The notes under the pieces: generated by a model | The model's database searches: none | What the model saw: the letters and a program-made list of their open reading frames with translations, nothing else | Told to the model about the DNA's origin: nothing | Part shown: one piece after another, positions 26,914-35,898 of the stretch | How the letters are laid out: every line of letters begins with the position of its first letter | Position numbering within the stretch: position 1 is the first letter of the stretch | Position numbers and translations under genes: made by a program | NCBI RefSeq assembly: GCF_014230305.1 | Contig: NZ_JACLAU010000001.1 | Location: 372,001-436,000, forward strand | Length of the DNA: 64,000 nt | From: Novosphingobium aerophilum | Lineage (GTDB): Bacteria > Pseudomonadota > Alphaproteobacteria > Sphingomonadales > Sphingomonadaceae | Reading direction: 5' to 3'

Positions 26914-26968
26914 CAATAATGGCACGGATCGTTTCAAAGATGTCCGGGCCGCCAGGCAGGAGTCGAGG

Positions 26969-28318
26969 ATGGGGCAGGCAGTCGAGGCGCTGATCGGTCT
27001 GATGTCGGAAGGGCGCGGCTTCGCTCTCCCCTACGAGGCGGTGCGCGACCTGCAATTGGCCGCTCTCGACGAACGGCTGGCGGAACAGGCTCCCCAAATC
27101 CGGCTGGTCCGCCTGCGCGCCGAGGACGCGGGGATCGACCGGATCCGGGCGCTTGCCGACGTGGTGCCGCTGCTGCTGCCGCACACCGCCTACAAGAGCT
27201 ATCCCGAGAATGTCCTGACCGGGGGCAGGTGGGCCGTGCTGACCCGCTGGCTCGCAACGGTCTCGGCCCAGCCGGTGGACGAAGTCGACCTTGCCGGGGT
27301 GGACAGCCTCGACGGATGGATCGCGGCCTGCGAGCGGGCCGGGCTCCCGGTGTCCTGCTCAAGCGGCACAACCGGCAAGGCGGCCATGCTGGTGGCCTCC
27401 CGGGCCGATCTGGACTTCGTCACCCGGGCCCAGGTTGCCGCCGTGGAATGGGGCTCGGCGATCCGGCGCGGCGATGGCCGGACCCCCGCCGGGCCGGCCG
27501 GGGTTATCGCGCGGACTCCGCGCAACACGGCCTCCGGCATGGGACTGGCGGCGGCATTCATGAATCCCGCGGCCCGCCGCTTCGATTCCGGCCTGCCTCC
27601 TGCCACGATCGGATCGCTGACCGCCATGGTCATGATGCGCCGGCGTATGGCCGAGGGTACCGCCTTGCCCAGCGAGGTCGCAGCCTTCGAACAGGAGTCC
27701 GCGGCCCGCGCAGCGGCCCTTGCGGCCGCCCAGACCGGCGCGGTGGACGACATCATCGCCAAGCGCGGGGAGCGTCTGTTCATCACCGGCATGTGGGGCG
27801 CCTTGCATCCGTTCGCGGAGGCCGTGCGCGCGCGCGGGCTCAGCGGAGCCGACTTCCATCCGGAGAACGCGATCTACCTGGGCGGCGGACTCAAGCGCGC
27901 TCTGCTGCCGGCCAACTATCGCGAGTTCGTCTTCGAGACCTTCAACCTCTCGCCCCGCTTCGTCTGCCAGATGTACAGCATGCAGGAGCTCAACAGTTCC
28001 ATGCCGCGCTGCCCGGCTGGCCGCTATCACCTGCCGCCGTGGGTGGTCTGCCTGCCGCTCGACAAGTCCGGCGAGACCCTGCTGGAGCCGGGCCAGGCAG
28101 AGATCGCGTGCCGGGGGGCGTTCTTCGATCTCTCGCTCGAAGGGCGCTGGGGCGGGGTGATCTCGGGCGATCGCATCCACCTGACCATGGGGCCCTGTGC
28201 CTGTGGCCATGGCTCGCCCTCGATCCGCGACGATGTCGAGCGCTATGCCGACCTTGAGGGCGACGACAAGATCGCCTGCGCCGGGACTGTCGATGCCTAT
28301 GTCCGGGGCCTGTCATGA
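26969..28318 (+). CDS. LuxE/PaaK-like acyl-activating enzyme
   Basis: 449 aa. The AMP/phosphate-binding loop reads VSCSSGTTGKAAM (SSGTTGK at 131-137), as in LuxE acyl-protein synthetase and phenylacetate-CoA ligase, and the C-terminus has a Cys/His-rich CACGHGS turn seen in the LuxE/PaaK group. It would activate a carboxylic acid with ATP for hand-over to the reductase encoded next. ATG 26969 follows AGGAGTCGAGG; an earlier ATG (26894) is open but less likely. Its stop overlaps the LuxC-like start by four bases (ATGA). A search against LuxE would settle whether the acyl group ends on a Cys or on CoA. Confidence 0.75.
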   Translation: MGQAVEALIGLMSEGRGFALPYEAVRDLQLAALDERLAEQAPQIRLVRLRAEDAGIDRIRALADVVPLLLPHTAYKSYPENVLTGGRWAVLTRWLATVSAQPVDEVDLAGVDSLDGWIAACERAGLPVSCSSGTTGKAAMLVASRADLDFVTRAQVAAVEWGSAIRRGDGRTPAGPAGVIARTPRNTASGMGLAAAFMNPAARRFDSGLPPATIGSLTAMVMMRRRMAEGTALPSEVAAFEQESAARAAALAAAQTGAVDDIIAKRGERLFITGMWGALHPFAEAVRARGLSGADFHPENAIYLGGGLKRALLPANYREFVFETFNLSPRFVCQMYSMQELNSSMPRCPAGRYHLPPWVVCLPLDKSGETLLEPGQAEIACRGAFFDLSLEGRWGGVISGDRIHLTMGPCACGHGSPSIRDDVERYADLEGDDKIACAGTVDAYVRGLS

Positions 28319-29742
28319 CGGCGCCGGACCCGCACCCCCCGGTCCAGGCGCCGTTCTTCGTGCGGGGCGAACTCATTCACGGGGAGGCGGCGGTTCACCG
28401 CTCGCGCGACCTCGGGATGGTGTTCGCGACCCCGGCCATTCCGTTCGACCGCATCGTCACGCCGCGCGGCGAGGTGCCGCCGCTGCTCAACGTCCCGACC
28501 ACCGAGATCATCGACTTCCTGGTCGAAACCGGCCAGCGCCTTGCTGCACCCGGCAATCCCTTCGTCGAAGAGTGCTTCGCGCGGATGGCCGCGACCCATG
28601 TGCTGCCACGCGGGGTGATCGAGGCCGTCGCCAGGCACGCCGTGGCCTATCTGGACCGCGGCGTGCTCGAGGCGGAGCTGCGGGCCAGCTTTCCCGATCC
28701 GGCCGCGCTCGACGGCTGGATCGAGACCACCGATCCCAGCGGGAGGCGCGCGGAGGTCCGCGCCTTTGCTCCGCGCCTGCTCCACATCCTGCCCGGCAAC
28801 TCGCCGGGCGTGGCCATCAAGTCGATCGCGCAGGGCGCGCTGGTCAAGGCCTGCAACCTGTTCAAGATGTCGTCGGCGGATCCCTTTTACACGGTGGCGA
28901 TCCTGCGGACGATGGCGGCGATCGATCCCGGGCATCCCCTCGTGCGTTCGATGTCGGCGGTCTATTGGTCCGGGGGCGACACCCTCGTCGAAAGCGTGCT
29001 CTGCCGTCCGCAATACTTCGACCGGATCGTGGCCTGGGGCGGCGGCGAGACGATTGCCGGCCTCGCCCGCTATGCTGGCCCGGGGCTCCAGCTGGTGTCG
29101 TTCGATCCGAAGACATCGATCTCGATGGTCGGTCACGAGGCCCTGGCCACGGACGCCTTGCTCGCCGAAACCGCCGAGCGCGCCGCGGCCGACCTGATGA
29201 TGCTCAACCAGGAGGCCTGCGCCGCCAGCCGCTTCCAGTTCGTCGAAGGGCCGGAGAACCAGGTCGACCGCTTCTGCGAGCATTTCCAGCGCGCGATCGC
29301 CCGCCGGGCCGTGGCGAGTGAGGATGTCCGGCCTCTGCCGCGCGACCTGCGCGAACAGATCGAGGCGCTGCGGCTGCTTGACGAGGACTATCGGGTCTGG
29401 GGGCGGCCCGATGGCACGGGCCTGGTGATCCGCTCGACCGAGCCGGTGGACTTCCATCCCAGCCACAAGATCGCCAACGTTGTCCGGGTCGACCGGCTCG
29501 AGGCGGCACTGGCCCATGTCAATGTCGCGACCCAGACGGTCGGCGTCGCGCCCGCCGAGCGCATGGCCGCGCTGCGCGACGGGCTTGCCGCGGCCGGTGC
29601 CCAGCGCGTCTGTCCGCTGGGCGAGGCGGGGCCTTCGACCAACGGCACGCCGTGGGACGGCATGTATCCGCTGCACCGCTTCGTGCTGTGGGTGGTCAAC
29701 GAACGCGGCTGCGCGCCGGATCGATCCGCCCCGCCGGTCTGA
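28315..29742 (+). CDS. LuxC-like acyl-CoA / acyl-enzyme reductase
   Basis: 475 aa, the length of LuxC. It belongs to the aldehyde-dehydrogenase-like LuxC family: HILPGNSPGVAIKSIAQG (159-174) for nucleotide binding, a VAWGGGETIAGLARYAGPG loop, and the catalytic Cys C302 in MLNQEACAASRFQFV. LuxC reduces activated fatty acids to aldehydes with NADPH. With the preceding LuxE-like protein it forms a two-part carboxylic acid reductase; there is no luxA, luxB or luxD here, so light production is excluded and aldehyde formation is the likely purpose. Its last 47 bases overlap the end of the convergent GH3 gene. Confidence 0.82.
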   Translation: MTAPDPHPPVQAPFFVRGELIHGEAAVHRSRDLGMVFATPAIPFDRIVTPRGEVPPLLNVPTTEIIDFLVETGQRLAAPGNPFVEECFARMAATHVLPRGVIEAVARHAVAYLDRGVLEAELRASFPDPAALDGWIETTDPSGRRAEVRAFAPRLLHILPGNSPGVAIKSIAQGALVKACNLFKMSSADPFYTVAILRTMAAIDPGHPLVRSMSAVYWSGGDTLVESVLCRPQYFDRIVAWGGGETIAGLARYAGPGLQLVSFDPKTSISMVGHEALATDALLAETAERAAADLMMLNQEACAASRFQFVEGPENQVDRFCEHFQRAIARRAVASEDVRPLPRDLREQIEALRLLDEDYRVWGRPDGTGLVIRSTEPVDFHPSHKIANVVRVDRLEAALAHVNVATQTVGVAPAERMAALRDGLAAAGAQRVCPLGEAGPSTNGTPWDGMYPLHRFVLWVVNERGCAPDRSAPPV

Positions 29743-32236
29743 GGTCGGAACCGGCCGACGAGCGACCGAACCAGACGGTGACCTCACCGGCCGGAATGAC
29801 CCATTCGTGGCGGGCCTCGTCCCATACGCTGAGCGGGTGGTTCGTGGCGTTCGCATCGAGCGGGATCGCCACTTCGCCGGACTCGCCCGGGTCGAGTTCG
29901 ATCCGGCGGAAACCGACCAGCCGACGCGGCGGCTGCCGGGCGCCATGGCTGGCGGCCGAGGCGGGCAGGGTGACATAGACCTGCGCGACCTCGGCACCGC
30001 GGCGCCGGCCGGTGTTGGTCACCCGCGCGGTGATCTGCCAGGTGCCCGGCCCGGTCGCCGCGATCCGGGCCGGACTCATCGCGAAACTGGTGTAGGACAG
30101 CCCGTGCCCGAACGGGAACGCCACGCAGGGGTTGCGCCCCGCGCGTTCGGGACAGACCCCGGCGGGATCGAGGTCGTACCAGCGATAGCCGATGGCGAGG
30201 CGCTCGGCATAGGTCACCGTCTGGCGATTGCCTTCACCCGCGGGCACGCCGGGGAACTGCGCCGCGCTGGCATGATCGAGGAAGCTGCGACCGGCGACGG
30301 GGAACGTCACGGGCAGGCGACCCGACGGGTTGACTTTGCCGAACAGGACGTCGGCGACGATGTTTCCGTCTTCCTGCCCGGGCAACCAGGCCTCGACGAT
30401 CGCCGGACCGCGCGGCCCGATCAGCGCGGCAGGGAGCGCGGCGCTGGCATTGTCCTTCAGCACCAGCGTGGTCTTCGTCGCCATCGCCCGGCCGCTGAGC
30501 GAGCGTGTCCGCAGCAGGCGTTCGAGCAGGGCCGACGTGCCGCTGTGCTTCGCCGCATTGTCGCCTTCGCGGGTGGCGATCAGGTTGGAACGGCGGGCAT
30601 ACCAGTCCAGGCTGAGACCGGCGGCGGCGGGCTCGGCCAGCGCCTTGCCCGTGGCATCGGCGAAGGTGGCGCGATCGGCGCCTTCCTCGGCCACGGTCCC
30701 GGCCATCACCACCACCGCATCGGCTCCCGCCGCCAGGGCCAGGGCCTCGTCCAGGCTGGCCGCCCGACCGTCGATCGTCGCGCCGGTGTTGGCATCGTCG
30801 ACCAGCACCAGTTGCACTGTTCCGCCCGCGCCCAGGGCCGCCCGCAGACCCTCCACGGGACTGACGGTGTACTGCGGCACCACGTCCGAACTCCCCCCAC
30901 CCGATCCCATCGGCTCGCCGAGCACGACCCCTCCGGCCACCGCCTGCTGGGCATAGACCTGGCTCGCCTTGCCGATCAGCACCAGCGAGCGGAGCTTGCC
31001 GGACAGCGGCAGGACGCCATTGTTCTGCAGCAGCACGGCGGCCCGTCCGCCGATCTCGCGCGCCTTGCGGCCGCCGGCGGCATAATCGATCGGGCGCAGC
31101 GCCAGCTTGCGATCGAAGATTCCGGCCTTGAAGGCCTGGACATAGCGCCGCTCCAGCGCCTGATCGATCATCGCCTCGGTGATGTCCCCGGCGGCCAGCG
31201 CGGTCTTGAGCTTGGCCGGAGCCCATTGCATCGGCATCGGCATCTCGTGGTCCAGCCCGTTCCGCAGCGGCGCGACGGTGCTCTTCTGAGCAAAGAAGTC
31301 GGTCTGGACATAGCCGCCGAAGCCCCAGTCCTTGCGCAGCACGTCGGTCAGCAGCTCCCGGTTCTCGCAGGAGGACTGTCCATTGACGAAGTTGTAGGCG
31401 CACATCACCGCAGCCACCTTGCCGTCCTTCACCGCCATCTCGAACGGCAGCAGGTAAAGCTCGCGCAGGGTCTGGCGATCCACCGTGGTCTGGATCGTCA
31501 TCCGGTTGGTTTCCTGCTCGTTGGCCGCGAAATGCTTGGCCATGGCGATCAGCCCGCGCGACTGGATCGCCCGGATCTCGGCCACGGCCATCGTTCCGCT
31601 CAGGAAAGGGTCCTCGCCGAAGTATTCGAAGTTGCGGCCCAGGATCGGCAGCCGCGCCAGATTGAGGCCCGGCGCTTCGAACACGTGCAGGCCCAGATCG
31701 TGCATCTCGGTGGCGATCACCTCGCCGTAGAGCCCCGCGACGGCCGGATCGAACGAGGCGGCGGCGGCAAGGGCCGAGGGCAGGGCCGTCGCCTTGGCCG
31801 AGCTGGGATGGGTATAGGCCTTGCCGTTGACGCCGAACGGGTTGCTCGGACCGGCGGCGAGTTCGGCCGAGACGCAGTCGTTCTGCCCCAGGCCCACCGG
31901 CCCGTTGGTGATGCGGAAGGTTGGGATATCGAGCGCGGCGATGCCGCTGACATGCCGCCCGCCGAAGCATTGCGGAAGTTCGGGCAGGATCTCGGGACGC
32001 GCCCCGGTCAACTGCTGGAGCTTCTGGTCCAGGGTCATCGCCCCGATCAGCAGTCGCGCCCGCTGCCGGGCCACGGTTTCGCGAACCTCGTCCGTGGGGG
32101 CCGCCTGCTGGGCGGTCACGACACTGTCCGCCATCCACGGATTGGCCGGGGGGGCATCGGCCCGCACGGCAGGCGATCCGATCGACAGCGCCACAAGCGA
32201 CGCGCCAAAGGTCAGGTAACGGCTGGCTGCGGACAT
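29696..32236 (-). CDS. Glycoside hydrolase family 3 beta-glucosidase, exported
   Basis: 846 aa. Signal peptide MSAASRYLTFGASLVALSIGSPAVRA, then the (beta/alpha)8 domain with AMAKHFAANEQETNR (K234-H235, substrate-binding KH pair) and the nucleophile D313 in GYVQTDFFAQ (usually SDW), an alpha/beta sandwich with LLQNNGVLPL, and a C-terminal fibronectin-like domain (FPFGHGLSYTSFA onward). It hydrolyses beta-linked glucose or xylose from oligosaccharides or glycosides in the periplasm. Its 3' end overlaps the convergent LuxC-like gene by 47 bases, unusual for this region but both frames are sound. A CCAACCAG/CTGGTTGG inverted repeat lies about 45-80 bases upstream of the start. Confidence 0.92.
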   Translation of the reverse strand: MSAASRYLTFGASLVALSIGSPAVRADAPPANPWMADSVVTAQQAAPTDEVRETVARQRARLLIGAMTLDQKLQQLTGARPEILPELPQCFGGRHVSGIAALDIPTFRITNGPVGLGQNDCVSAELAAGPSNPFGVNGKAYTHPSSAKATALPSALAAAASFDPAVAGLYGEVIATEMHDLGLHVFEAPGLNLARLPILGRNFEYFGEDPFLSGTMAVAEIRAIQSRGLIAMAKHFAANEQETNRMTIQTTVDRQTLRELYLLPFEMAVKDGKVAAVMCAYNFVNGQSSCENRELLTDVLRKDWGFGGYVQTDFFAQKSTVAPLRNGLDHEMPMPMQWAPAKLKTALAAGDITEAMIDQALERRYVQAFKAGIFDRKLALRPIDYAAGGRKAREIGGRAAVLLQNNGVLPLSGKLRSLVLIGKASQVYAQQAVAGGVVLGEPMGSGGGSSDVVPQYTVSPVEGLRAALGAGGTVQLVLVDDANTGATIDGRAASLDEALALAAGADAVVVMAGTVAEEGADRATFADATGKALAEPAAAGLSLDWYARRSNLIATREGDNAAKHSGTSALLERLLRTRSLSGRAMATKTTLVLKDNASAALPAALIGPRGPAIVEAWLPGQEDGNIVADVLFGKVNPSGRLPVTFPVAGRSFLDHASAAQFPGVPAGEGNRQTVTYAERLAIGYRWYDLDPAGVCPERAGRNPCVAFPFGHGLSYTSFAMSPARIAATGPGTWQITARVTNTGRRRGAEVAQVYVTLPASAASHGARQPPRRLVGFRRIELDPGESGEVAIPLDANATNHPLSVWDEARHEWVIPAGEVTVWFGRSSAGSDLRPAGRIDPARSRVR

Positions 32237-32279
32237 CTGCTCACTCCCGAATCATCTTTCCAGGAAGTGGTAAGTCAAT

Positions 32280-32318
32280 CCAACCAGACTGGCCATACCG
32301 CCCGTTAGAACTGGTTGG
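32280..32318. promoter_or_regulatory. Inverted repeat upstream of the GH3 gene
   Basis: CCAACCAG (32280-32287) and CTGGTTGG (32311-32318) are exact inverted copies separated by 23 bases, with a nested CTGGCC/GGCCAG pair (32289-32294, 32317-32322). It lies 44-82 bases before the GH3 start on the minus strand, where a promoter or regulator site is expected. The function is a guess. Confidence 0.3.
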
Positions 32319-32416
32319 CCAGATTTCCTCGTCGTGCCGGTTCTGTCCGTGCCCCCTTGGCCTGGCCAAGGCGATCTGCTCGGCGCGCCGGGCGGTCGCT
32401 TGCGCGGACGGCCCGG

Positions 32417-33259
32417 TCAATGGTCCTCCCAGGCCTCGGTGCCGTCGAGAATGGTCCGATGCATCATCCGGCCGGAATAGGGATCATAGGGGGTGGCGCG
32501 GTGCAGCGAGGTGCGGTTGTCCCACATCACCGTGTCGCCGATCTTCCAGTGGTGCCGGTAGCTGTAGGGCTCGGACGTGGCGAACTCGCGCAGGCCGTGA
32601 AGGATGCGGTAGCTTTCCTTGGGGTCCTTGCCGACCACGTAATGGGCCGTGTTGCCCAGCACCATCGATTTGCGGCCCGAGCGATGGCGGCATACCAGCG
32701 GCAGTTCGGCCTCGCCTTTCGATTGCCAGTCCTCGATCTGCGCCATGGTCGGCTCCGGCGTGTGGTAGAACTGCGATCGCCACAGCGAATGGACCACGCG
32801 GAGTCCCGCGATGCTGTCCTTCGTCTCCTGCGGCAGGTCCTCATAGGCCGTCGCGGTGTTGGCGAAGTCGGTGTCGCCGCCCGCGGGCGCGAGGACCTTG
32901 GCGGTGAGCATCGAAGCGCGGATCGGAATGGCGTTCATCGTTCCGTCGATGTGCCAGTAAAGCGAGCCTTTCAGATATTCGGCAACCTTGGCGTTGACCG
33001 ATTCGTCGAGGCTGACCTTGAACACCTCGCTCCCGGTGATCTCCCGGGCATTTCCGCCCAGGCTGTTGGTGAAGGCGATCTGCTCGGGGTCGGTGAAATC
33101 GATTTCGGGAAAGACCAGCACGCCGCGCTGTTCCAGCAGGGCCAGCAGATCGCCGGTGAGTTGCCCGCCCAGCAGCTCGTCCTTGCTGTTCAGGACGCGG
33201 GCGCCGATCTTAGGCTTGATCTCTTCATACCGCAGGCGGCACTCGGGTCTCGTGGCCAT
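32417..33259 (-). CDS. TauD/TfdA-family 2-oxoglutarate-dependent dioxygenase
   Basis: 280 aa, typical length. Iron ligands H103 and D105 in YWHIDGTM and distal H253 in TSLHRATPYD; R268 should bind 2-oxoglutarate. The enzyme hydroxylates a substrate carbon, often causing ether, sulfonate or amine cleavage. The SD AAGGAGA precedes ATG 33259. It is a paralogue of the gene at 61448, sharing the block from KPxIGA through the HIDGTM motif to MHRT. It follows an SDR gene on the same strand by about 100 bases, as its paralogue also does, so the SDR + TauD pairing recurs. Confidence 0.9.
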   Translation of the reverse strand: MATRPECRLRYEEIKPKIGARVLNSKDELLGGQLTGDLLALLEQRGVLVFPEIDFTDPEQIAFTNSLGGNAREITGSEVFKVSLDESVNAKVAEYLKGSLYWHIDGTMNAIPIRASMLTAKVLAPAGGDTDFANTATAYEDLPQETKDSIAGLRVVHSLWRSQFYHTPEPTMAQIEDWQSKGEAELPLVCRHRSGRKSMVLGNTAHYVVGKDPKESYRILHGLREFATSEPYSYRHHWKIGDTVMWDNRTSLHRATPYDPYSGRMMHRTILDGTEAWEDH

Positions 33260-33360
33260 GTCTGCTCTCCTTTGCGCCAGGGCTCCGGGTCAACACCCGC
33301 GCGGCGGCGAACCGGGGGCGGGCCTGTCGCTGATCGCGGCCCTGCCCCGCGTGGCGGGCC

Positions 33361-34113
33361 TCAGTGCGAGCCCATATAGCGTCCGCCGTTGGTCGAGATG
33401 ACCTGGCCGGTGATGTAGCTCGCTTCCTCGGAGGCAAGGTAGGCGGCGGCGGCGGCGATGTCCTCGGGCTGGCCGATCCGCTTCATCGGCAAGGTGGCCG
33501 CAAAGGCATCGGCATCGATCGGCGCGGCGCGCAGCATCGGCGTATCGATAAAGCCGGGCGGAATCATGTTGAAGGTCACGCCGGTCGGCGCGAATTCGAG
33601 CGCGAGCGCCTTGGTCATGCCGACCAGGCCGCCTTTGGACGAGACATAGTGCCCCTGGGCCGGTGAACCGGTCTGGACCGATGAGGAGGTGATATTGATC
33701 ACCCGGCCCCAGCCGGCCGCGAGCATGTCGGGCAGGCATTGCCGGGTGACCAGCCAGGGCCCGCGCAAGTTGATGCGGATGACCCGGTCAAACAGGTCGT
33801 CATCGGTGTCGAGAAATGGGGTGAACGGGGCGATCCCGGCATTGTTGACGAGGATCGCGATGGCCCCCAGCTCGGCCCGCGTGCGGTCGGCGGCGGCCTG
33901 GATGGCCGCCTTGTCCGAGCAGTCGGCCGCGATGGCCAGCGCGGTCCCGCCCTGGGCGCGGATCAGCGCGGCGGTTTCCTCTGCGCCCGCGGCATTGATG
34001 TCCCAGATCGCGATCCGCGCGGTGTCCTCTGCCAGGCGCAATGCGATAGCCCGGCCGATCCCCGAGCCCGCGCCGGTGACGACAGCGACGCGGCCATTGA
34101 GTGAGCGTGTCAT
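33361..34113 (-). CDS. SDR-family oxidoreductase
   Basis: 250 aa classical short-chain dehydrogenase: TGAGSGIG at 13-20 for cofactor, LVNNAGIAPF, ITSSS with catalytic Ser, and HYVSSKGG with catalytic Tyr and Lys. The D in IAIWDINA at the end of the second strand favours NAD over NADP. It oxidises or reduces an alcohol/ketone; C-terminal ITGQVISTNGG is typical of the FabG-like group. It is closely similar to the SDR at 60666, for example through the shared CLPDMLAAGWGRVIN / ALPDMLAAGWGRVIN segment, and each is followed by a TauD gene. SD AAAGGA precedes ATG 34113. Confidence 0.92.
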   Translation of the reverse strand: MTRSLNGRVAVVTGAGSGIGRAIALRLAEDTARIAIWDINAAGAEETAALIRAQGGTALAIAADCSDKAAIQAAADRTRAELGAIAILVNNAGIAPFTPFLDTDDDLFDRVIRINLRGPWLVTRQCLPDMLAAGWGRVINITSSSVQTGSPAQGHYVSSKGGLVGMTKALALEFAPTGVTFNMIPPGFIDTPMLRAAPIDADAFAATLPMKRIGQPEDIAAAAAYLASEEASYITGQVISTNGGRYMGSH

Positions 34114-34281
34114 GCAATTTCCTTTCGCGGCCGGAACAGGCCGATGGCGGCGGGCAAAGTCAAGGCGGGGTCCCGTGGCATCACCGCGGCGATGAGGCGA
34201 TCGGACCGGTGCGGGATCGTCGCGGCGATAACTGGCCGGCGAGGGTGACGCCGGGGCAGATCCTGCGGCAGAGGACGGGCC

Positions 34282-35898
34282 ATGGAGGCAATGCGCAGAA
34301 CCCTGCCGGGCGGCTGGTCGGTCCGCCGCGACGACGCCCTGGCCGAACGGGCCTATGCCCAGGGCTGGTGGGCGCGCGAAACGCTGGGCGAGGCGCTGCG
34401 CCGGGCCGCCGCTGCCGATCCGGAACGGGTGCTGCTCGTCGATGGCGATGTCCGCGTGACCGCCGCGGGACTGCTGGCCGAAGCGGAACGTCTCGCCCGC
34501 GTGCTGGCCCTGCACCACCCCGTGGGGAGCGTGATCAGCTTCATGTTGCCCAACTGGCACGAGGCGGCGACGGTCTACCTGGCCGCGACCCTGGCCGGAC
34601 TGGTCGCCAATCCGGTGCTGCCCTCGCTGCGCGACCATGACCTGCGCTTCATCCTGGCCGACGCGCGCAGCCGGCTTGTGGTGATTCCGGGTACCTTCCG
34701 CGGCCACGACTATGCCGCCATGCTGGCGCGGGTCTGCGCAGACCTGCCCGACGCCCCCGAGGTGGTCGTGGTGCGCGGCACCGCGCAGCCGGGCCAGAGC
34801 GGCTGGGAGCAGGTCATCGCCCGCGACGGCGCCGAGGCCTTGCCCGCAGTCGATGCCGATGCCGTGCGGATGGTGATGTACACCAGCGGGACCACGGGCC
34901 GGCCCAAGGGCGTGCTCCACACCCACAACACCATCGGCGCGCTGATCCGCCAGATCGGACGCCACTGGCTGGTCGAACCGGGCGACCGGTTTCTGGTGCC
35001 ATCGCCGGTCAGCCACATCGGCGGATCGATCTACGCCTTCGAGATGCCCGTGATGCTCGGCACCACCGCCGTGCTGATGGACGGCTGGGACCCGGCGCTT
35101 GCGGTCGAGCTGATGGAGCGCGAGGGCGTGACCCACATGGCCGGCGCGACGCCGTTCCTGCAGGGGCTGTTATCCGCCGCGCGCGCGGCCGGGACCCGGC
35201 TCGATCGGCTGAAGGTGTTCATCTGCGGCGGGGCCTCGGTCCCGCCGGCGCTGGTGCGCGAGGCCGCCGGCTGGTTTGCCGGGGCCCGCGTCAGCCGGGT
35301 CTACGGTTCGACCGAGGTGCCGGTGACCACGGTCGGCGCGCTGGGCGCGGACGATGCCGACAGCGCCGCCACAACCGACGGCCGGCCGGGGATCGCCGCT
35401 GTGCGGATCGCGCCCGATGGCGAGATCCTGGCCCAGGGTCCGCAAATGATGGCCGGCTATGCCCATGCCGAGGACGAGGCGGCGGCCTTCGACACCGAGG
35501 GATTCTACCGCACCGGCGACCAGGGTGAGCTGCGCGCCGATGGCTGCCTGGTGGTGACCGGGCGGATCAAGGACCTGATCATCCGCAACGGCGAGAACAT
35601 CGCCCCCAAGGAGATCGAGGACCTGCTGGCCGACCATCCCGCCATCGCCGAGATCGCGATCGTAGGCCTGCCCCATCCGCGCACCGGCGAGCGGGCGGTC
35701 GCGGTGATCGTGCCGCGGGCGGGTGCGACCCCCGACGTGGCGGCACTGGCCGAGCATCTCGCCGCGCGCGGGGTGGCGAAGTTCAAGTATCCGGAAGCCG
35801 TGGAGCTGTGGGACGGCCTGCCGCGCAACGATGCGGGCAAGGTGCTCAAGACCGCGATCCGGGATCGGCTCAAGGCCGCTGGTGCGGTCTCCGGTTGA
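34282..35898 (+). CDS. AMP-binding acyl-CoA ligase
   Basis: 538 aa of the ANL superfamily. Motifs: MYTSGTTGRPKGVLHTH (ATP-binding P-loop), VYGSTEVPVTT, FYRTGDQGELRADGCL, GRIKDLIIRNGENIAPKEIE, and the C-terminal catalytic Lys in RNDAGKVLKTAIRD. It makes an acyl-AMP from a carboxylic acid and transfers it to CoA, the entry step to beta-oxidation-like breakdown; it looks like the cyclohexanecarboxylate/medium-chain ligase branch. ATG 34282 has GAGG upstream. It diverges from the SDR-TauD genes and overlaps by 29 bases the end of the convergent NTF2-like gene. Confidence 0.9.
   Translation: MEAMRRTLPGGWSVRRDDALAERAYAQGWWARETLGEALRRAAAADPERVLLVDGDVRVTAAGLLAEAERLARVLALHHPVGSVISFMLPNWHEAATVYLAATLAGLVANPVLPSLRDHDLRFILADARSRLVVIPGTFRGHDYAAMLARVCADLPDAPEVVVVRGTAQPGQSGWEQVIARDGAEALPAVDADAVRMVMYTSGTTGRPKGVLHTHNTIGALIRQIGRHWLVEPGDRFLVPSPVSHIGGSIYAFEMPVMLGTTAVLMDGWDPALAVELMEREGVTHMAGATPFLQGLLSAARAAGTRLDRLKVFICGGASVPPALVREAAGWFAGARVSRVYGSTEVPVTTVGALGADDADSAATTDGRPGIAAVRIAPDGEILAQGPQMMAGYAHAEDEAAAFDTEGFYRTGDQGELRADGCLVVTGRIKDLIIRNGENIAPKEIEDLLADHPAIAEIAIVGLPHPRTGERAVAVIVPRAGATPDVAALAEHLAARGVAKFKYPEAVELWDGLPRNDAGKVLKTAIRDRLKAAGAVSG

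Noticed and set aside
26969..29742. A lux bioluminescence operon
   Set aside because: No luxA, luxB or luxD homologue is present; only the LuxC-like and LuxE-like components are found.
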